A stretch of 9,501 nucleotides of DNA from Natronoplasma sp964602715 (GTDB taxonomy: Archaea; Thermoplasmatota; Thermoplasmata; Halarchaeoplasmatales; Halarchaeoplasmataceae), in the NCBI GenBank assembly GCA_964602715.1, contig CAZRSB010000062.1, positions 1-9,501 of the forward strand, written 5' to 3'. A program made the translations under genes and the position numbers. Below are positions 5,949 through 9,501 of this stretch, one piece after another (position 1 is the stretch's first letter; every line of letters begins with the position of its first letter). The notes beneath the pieces are model-generated. The model had not been told where the DNA came from. It made no database searches and was given only the letters and a program-made list of their open reading frames with translations.

Positions 5949-6243
5949 TCATATCACGTAGTGCTTTTTTGGCCTTTTTTATAGTACCGCTTGTAATGAT
6001 AGTCTCCACTTCACCATCGTTTATTTTTATCCGATTTAAAATTTCAACAGCCCTTTCTTTACCAGTATGTTTGCATCTTACTATTCCTTGGTCCTGTTCA
6101 AAAACTGTCAACCATGGCTTGATCTCATCATATTCTTTTTTAGTAAATTCATTCCTTATCGCACCTATCATCCTCTTTCTATCCGTTTTACCATTTTTTA
6201 TGATGAAAGATATATACCTTTTTCTATCATCGTTAACAACCAT
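5941..6243 (-). CDS. rnp2: RNase P protein component 2 (Pop5/Rpp14 family)
   Basis: Pop5 is a protein subunit of archaeal RNase P, which with Rpp30 supports the catalytic RNA in removing tRNA 5' leaders. The 100-aa product has the family landmarks: RKRYISF at the start (7-13), GAIRNEF (27-33), GIVRCKHTGKERAVEIL (53-69) and the conserved ending TSGTIKKAKKALRD (84-97). I place the start at the ATG 6241-6243, which gives the normal family N-terminus. The frame is also open to an ATG at 6291, but the extra 16 residues would cover the likely promoter: ATTTATAAG lies 23-31 bases before 6243, the right distance for a leaderless transcript. It overlaps the COG1031 gene downstream and is divergent from the COG1856 gene. 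Nob1 lies further along in the same direction. Confidence 0.87.
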   Translation of the reverse strand: MVVNDDRKRYISFIIKNGKTDRKRMIGAIRNEFTKKEYDEIKPWLTVFEQDQGIVRCKHTGKERAVEILNRIKINDGEVETIITSGTIKKAKKALRDMNG

Positions 6244-6265
6244 GTTCGAACATAAATGAACATAT

Positions 6266-6274
6266 CTTATAAAT
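6266..6274 (-). promoter_or_regulatory. TATA box of the pop5 operon
   Basis: ATTTATAAG on the minus strand is centred 27 bases before the pop5 ATG (6243). This is the archaeal TATA-to-start distance, predicting a leaderless or nearly leaderless mRNA. There is no ribosome site before that ATG, which agrees. Confidence 0.6.
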
Positions 6275-6290
6275 TGCACGGTATCCACCA

Positions 6291-6300
6291 ATATTATTTA
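6291..6300 (+). promoter_or_regulatory. Probable TATA box of the COG1856 radical SAM gene
   Basis: The AT-only stretch atattattta is centred about 30 bases before the ATG at 6326. It is a weaker match than the pop5 box on the other strand but at a fitting distance for leaderless transcription. The two promoters are back to back within 82 bases. Confidence 0.4.
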
Positions 6301-6325
6301 GCACTTGTTTCTTTTAGATAAAACG

Positions 6326-7123
6326 ATGATTAATTTCTATTATCCTGGAAAAGATTTTCCAAGTATTTCAATAACTGGGGATGCTTGCGCCTTATCTTGC
6401 CCTCACTGTGAAAAAAGATTCTTGAGGGGCATGACCCACATCTCTGACGCAGAAGAACTTTATAAATTTGCATGTGAGCTCGAAAAATCCGGAGGGAAAG
6501 GTTTCCTTTTGAGTGGAGGTTGTAATGAACAAGGCATGGTACCTATCAAAGATTATTGCAATGCTCTCTCTCTGATAAAAGATAACACATCACTGGAACT
6601 CAATATCCATACAGGACTCCCCGATAGAGATCTTGTGAAGAGACTCTCTGAAATCGATGTTGATGTTGTATCATATGATATGATCGGTTCTGAAGAAACG
6701 ATTAAGATGATTTATGGATTAGATGTCTCACCTTTAGAATATAAAAATGGTTATAAAGCACTTAAAGAGAGTGGTATTAAGGTCGTACCTCATATAACCG
6801 TCGGACTAAATGCTGGAAAATTGAAAGGTGAATTCAAAGCAATAGATATGATAGACGATGGTTCTAAAATTGTATTAAATACCCTGATACCTACATATTT
6901 TGGGGATAGTGTGAAGAAAAAGGATCTTCTTTCCGTTATCGACTACATAAGTCCTGACACTGAAATAATAATAGGCTGTATGAGAGAAAGGGGTAGAAAT
7001 GAACTAGAGATCGAATCTCTAAAAAGAGGGGTTGAAGGGATCGTATTACCATCAAAAAAAACTGAAAGATGGGCTAAAAGGAAATTTGAGGTCAAAAGAA
7101 CGAATAAATGCTGTGTTTTCTAA
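6326..7123 (+). CDS. Radical SAM protein, biotin synthase homologue (COG1856 type)
   Basis: This 265-aa protein starts MINFYYPGKDFPSISITGDA and carries the canonical iron-sulfur motif CALSCPHC (Cys21, Cys25, Cys28). GFLLSGGCNEQG (about 60-71) is the GGE-like element, followed by NIHTGLP and PHITVGLNAGK, strands of the TIM-barrel. The N-terminal YYPG pattern and overall size fit the archaeal COG1856 group, distant homologues of biotin synthase whose reaction I cannot state. Biotin synthase itself is longer and has a second cluster site, so it should not be called BioB. The last residues are NKCCVF; a terminal Cys pair could bind metal or a cluster. An in-frame TTG at 6305 would add seven residues but has no ribosome site. 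The end overlaps the convergent membrane protein gene by four bases. Confidence 0.87.
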   Translation: MINFYYPGKDFPSISITGDACALSCPHCEKRFLRGMTHISDAEELYKFACELEKSGGKGFLLSGGCNEQGMVPIKDYCNALSLIKDNTSLELNIHTGLPDRDLVKRLSEIDVDVVSYDMIGSEETIKMIYGLDVSPLEYKNGYKALKESGIKVVPHITVGLNAGKLKGEFKAIDMIDDGSKIVLNTLIPTYFGDSVKKKDLLSVIDYISPDTEIIIGCMRERGRNELEIESLKRGVEGIVLPSKKTERWAKRKFEVKRTNKCCVF

Positions 7124-8037
7124 CCATAAACTCCTCCTCCTTTGTATTTGACCCTTAGTGGATAAAATATAGCTGCGGCTTGAGAGAAGACTCCTAGATA
7201 TACAAAAGCCAATATAGAAAATGATGATTGACTCCTCTCTAGCATCTCCATATTTATATTGTATTCTATTTCTAGATTCTCTTGTGCATTTTGGGCGCTT
7301 ACATTCAAAGTATATATTTTAAATTCGTTTGCTGATATATTATTCTTTGATATTTCATGGGAATTACCCTCCTCTTCATATATTGGAGCATCATCACCGT
7401 CCTCATATATCCTTACATTGAGACTTGTACTATCATTAGCAGAAGAGACAGAGATGTTTCTAAGAATTGTCAGACCTAATCTACCTTTACTGTGAAATTC
7501 TATATTTTCACCTTCACTTCTAATTTCGATCGTTTCTTCAACTGAAGATCTACTTTCCATCTCATCAAAAAGGTATGGGGCATATAGTGTTGAAAAAACT
7601 AATAAAACTACAATAGCTGTAACAATCGACTTTTTCACTTCTTTCCTGGCAATCAATGTTTTAGTACTAAATGTCCTGTGTCTTCTGATCCTAATTAATC
7701 TAAAGATGAAGTGTTGGATACATAAAATAAGAGCCCAGCCAAAAAGCATCAAAATCGAATGGTATATGGGGAAATAGAGAGGTTCTAAAGAGGGGTCATT
7801 TAAATATATTATTAGGGGAAACAATACAGCCATACCAAATAATTGATAGGCAAACAATTTTTTCTTGAATTTTTTTAACTTCTCTAGTCTGTGAGTTCCT
7901 TCAAGTTTTTCCTGTAGCTCTTTCAATCTTCTAATCCTAGTGATCTGCGTCGGTTCTTCTACTTTATCCTCTAATTCTTCTAACTTCTTTTTCAAATCCG
8001 GACTAGGTTCCTGAGTTGATTTCTTCTTTTTGGCCAT
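7120..8037 (-). CDS. Membrane protein with external beta-rich domain, function unknown
   Basis: I do not recognise a family. The 305-aa product begins with a Lys/Glu-rich region that is probably coiled coil (about 12-60), then two membrane helices (62-79 and 89-114), a basic cytoplasmic loop (RIRRHR...RKEVKK, 115-136), a third helix (137-157), a soluble domain of about 110 residues (158-271) and a final helix (272-293). The positive-inside rule puts both the N-terminus and the C-terminus in the cytoplasm and the 158-271 domain outside. That outer domain has four Asn-X-Ser sequons (Asn194, 201, 233, 245), fitting an archaeal glycosylated surface domain, and alternating strands such as SLNVRIYED and FKIYTLNVSAQ. 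It lies 28 bases after priS in the same direction, so may be cotranscribed, though a link to replication is not implied. Confidence 0.8.
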   Translation of the reverse strand: MAKKKKSTQEPSPDLKKKLEELEDKVEEPTQITRIRRLKELQEKLEGTHRLEKLKKFKKKLFAYQLFGMAVLFPLIIYLNDPSLEPLYFPIYHSILMLFGWALILCIQHFIFRLIRIRRHRTFSTKTLIARKEVKKSIVTAIVVLLVFSTLYAPYLFDEMESRSSVEETIEIRSEGENIEFHSKGRLGLTILRNISVSSANDSTSLNVRIYEDGDDAPIYEEEGNSHEISKNNISANEFKIYTLNVSAQNAQENLEIEYNINMEMLERSQSSFSILAFVYLGVFSQAAAIFYPLRVKYKGGGVYG

Positions 8038-8065
8038 AAAATAGTATATTAATCTATATTTTCCT

Positions 8066-9304
8066 TTATAGGAGTTTCGCTTGGAATTTAGTTATCAAAA
8101 AGGGTAAAGCGTATTCCGGGATCTTCATTTTTTCTTCTATGTTAAATAATTCACCCTTTATACTGATGTGTTCGACTTCTGGTAAATCTTCAAATTGGAT
8201 TTCATATTTTTTATCAGTAAGGACCTCAGGAATCGCATCTTTCAATGGATCGAAATCATCAAGTTCATCGATCATTATCTTTTGGACTTTCAAAAAAGAA
8301 CCTCCATGTATAGAAGTAGGAAGTCTTATCAACCTTTTTGTATCTCCTGTAACCGGTTCATCTGTTGAGCCTATGATCTTTGAACCGATCTCCTTTACAT
8401 TTTCTTCCTCTAAAATACCTTTGATGATCTGTCTGAATTTTTTTGCATTCACTCCTCTTTTTTCTCCAGAAAAGACATTGAGTGTCTCTTCTTCCAGAAC
8501 TTTTTTCCATTTTTTCCTTTGAAATAGATCTTCATAAAGACCTGAAGCTGTTTTAGAGCCAATACCGTGCTTTTCTTGCATCTCAGATATCACTTTGTCC
8601 TCTTCCATTCTATGCCATCTTTCTAATAGATTAGTTGTCAGTTTTCTAGTTTTTTTTCGCCATCCACCTTCTTTTTTATCTGGTAATTGGTATGATCTCT
8701 TTAAGTTATCTATTTCTTTATATTCTCCTACCTTTATGTTTGTATATGGTAGAATCACATCTAAATCCAAACCTCTCCCTGTGATATGATCAACGATCTC
8801 CCTCCTGGCTTGAGCAGACATTTTCAATATTTTGTCTTTTCTAACATGCACATGGTATCCTCTATGACCCGAAAAAAACAATTTCATCTCCTCTTTCTTA
8901 AAACCAAAATCTTCCATGAGAAAATCATGTATCAGTAAAGAGCATTTTTCTTTAACCTTTTCAAGTTGTTCAAAATAAGTAAGTGTCTCACTTCCTGAGA
9001 GGTGGTCTGCATCTAAATCAAAAACTAAGTCAGCACCCAGCCATTCTTTGTCTGCCATTGGAACTTCAGGGTTAGAATAATATGCTGTAGAATAATATGA
9101 ATGAATAGGTGTTTTCTTCTTTAAAAATTGTTTTGACTCTCGTTTAGATCGAAAAGCTACAGGTCGATGCATACCTTCGCTATCAAAGTAAACGAAGGCG
9201 AATTCCCTCATAGTAAATCTATAAGGTAAAGCTATATCTGCCTGGTAATAATAGTCGCGTAGAACCTGATTTAGGAACTTTAAAGATTTTTTGCTCGGCC
9301 TCAC
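8066..9304 (-). CDS. priS: DNA primase small (catalytic) subunit PriS
   Basis: PriS is the polymerase subunit of the archaeo-eukaryotic primase; with PriL it makes RNA primers for replication. The 412-aa protein has the catalytic carboxylates in VFDLDADH (Asp96, Asp98, Asp100 region), the SGHRGYHVHV nucleotide-binding motif (145-154), and DEPVT...RLIRLPTSIHG (315-334), which holds the third catalytic Asp and the triphosphate-binding Arg/His. The N-terminal YRFTMREFAF (28-37) is also typical. The length is slightly above usual. The whole protein contains a single Cys (121), so the zinc-binding knuckle normally found between the DxD and SGxRG motifs is missing. The start is a GTG at 9304 without a ribosome site; it keeps the conserved N-terminus, and the next Met is at residue 32, too late. 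The membrane protein gene follows. Confidence 0.96.
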   Translation of the reverse strand: MRPSKKSLKFLNQVLRDYYYQADIALPYRFTMREFAFVYFDSEGMHRPVAFRSKRESKQFLKKKTPIHSYYSTAYYSNPEVPMADKEWLGADLVFDLDADHLSGSETLTYFEQLEKVKEKCSLLIHDFLMEDFGFKKEEMKLFFSGHRGYHVHVRKDKILKMSAQARREIVDHITGRGLDLDVILPYTNIKVGEYKEIDNLKRSYQLPDKKEGGWRKKTRKLTTNLLERWHRMEEDKVISEMQEKHGIGSKTASGLYEDLFQRKKWKKVLEEETLNVFSGEKRGVNAKKFRQIIKGILEEENVKEIGSKIIGSTDEPVTGDTKRLIRLPTSIHGGSFLKVQKIMIDELDDFDPLKDAIPEVLTDKKYEIQFEDLPEVEHISIKGELFNIEEKMKIPEYALPFLITKFQAKLL

Positions 9305-9394
9305 AGCTATGTATCAAATTGAATAGGTAAAAGATTTTTGGAAGGTTTCGATAATCACTTCTGAATCTTATTTTTAAGCAGAAACCTCAGATAA

Positions 9395-9404
9395 CTTTTA
9401 AATA
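9395..9404 (+). promoter_or_regulatory. TATA box of the gene at the right edge
   Basis: cttttaaata is centred about 30 bases before the ATG at 9430, a normal archaeal spacing for a leaderless mRNA. No ribosome site precedes that ATG. The 125-base interval from 9305 also has to carry the priS promoter on the other strand, for which I see no clear box. Confidence 0.55.
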
Positions 9405-9429
9405 CTACTTTTACCCCATTAATATAACG

Positions 9430-9501
9430 ATGGGCGCAAGAGCAAGGACCATGGGATTGTTCGGTTTCATGTTTGTATTCTTCATCATAGTCGGATGGTT
9501 G
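9430..9501 (+). CDS. N-terminus of a membrane protein, truncated by the window edge
   Basis: An ATG at 9430 opens a frame of 24 codons to the end of the window. It begins with MGARARTMG and then a hydrophobic run (LFGFMFVFFIIVGWL), a membrane anchor with basic residues on the cytoplasmic side. The placement of a TATA box 30 bases upstream supports a real gene. Nothing can be said about its function. Confidence 0.6.
   Translation, partial: MGARARTMGLFGFMFVFFIIVGWL

Noticed and set aside
5867..6259. 130-codon plus-strand frame over pop5
   Set aside because: Pop5 on the other strand has family motifs throughout; the plus frame is Phe/Ser/Leu-rich shadow sequence, not a membrane protein gene.
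7106..7123. CaaX prenylation box at the end of the COG1856 protein
   Set aside because: CCVF resembles a CaaX motif, but archaea have no established protein prenyltransferase of that type; metal binding is more likely.
8139..8522. 127-codon plus-strand frame inside priS
   Set aside because: It is antisense to the conserved C-terminal half of PriS, including the RLIRLPTSIHG motif.
1..9501. tRNA, rRNA, CRISPR arrays, insertion sequences
   Set aside because: I saw no cloverleaf, no rRNA stretch, no spaced repeats and no transposase motifs on either strand.

Overview
The window looks like an AT-rich archaeal, euryarchaeal-type chromosome segment. It carries four archaeal marker genes: the small subunit of DNA primase (PriS), the PIN-domain rRNA nuclease Nob1, the RNase P protein Pop5/Rnp2, and a COG1031 radical SAM enzyme with a helix-hairpin-helix tail. 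Several genes appear leaderless, with a TATA-like box about 27-30 bases before the start codon. Others use TTG or GTG with good Shine-Dalgarno sites. The exact lineage cannot be told from the sequence.

Layout, left to right. (1) Bases 1-928 (+) hold the 3' end of a probable ABC-2 permease gene, which seems to need a -1 frame change at a T6 tract, followed by its overlapping ABC ATPase. (2) Bases 929-1379 have no intact gene. They contain a strong GC-rich 72-nt hairpin, a decayed short-chain dehydrogenase N-terminus on the minus strand, and a perfect 18-bp palindrome in the position of a divergent promoter. (3) Bases 1380-3557 (+) form a compact cluster of two class I SAM methyltransferases and a DUF1122-family protein. 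(4) Bases 3546-6243 (-) read pop5, then the COG1031 radical SAM gene, then a 250-base stretch with a broken reading frame, then nob1. This is an RNA-processing neighbourhood. The last genes of groups 3 and 4 converge and overlap by 12 bases. (5) Bases 6326-7123 (+) hold a second radical SAM enzyme, a COG1856-type biotin synthase homologue, divergent from pop5. (6) Bases 7120-9304 (-) hold priS followed by a four-helix membrane protein that overlaps the COG1856 gene by 4 bases. (7) From 9430 (+) a membrane protein gene starts and runs off the window.

How the genes fit together. Group 4 joins tRNA 5' maturation (RNase P) and 16S rRNA 3' maturation (Nob1) with an uncharacterised radical SAM protein carrying a nucleic-acid-binding type HhH motif, so a link of that enzyme to RNA is a reasonable guess. 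The methyltransferase pair plus DUF1122 is a small accessory-looking cluster with unknown substrates. The most notable single observations are the slippery heptamer in the permease gene, the long hairpin between convergent gene ends, the dehydrogenase relic, the broken frame whose stop overlaps the nob1 start (ATGA), and a primase small subunit with none of the usual zinc-binding cysteines.
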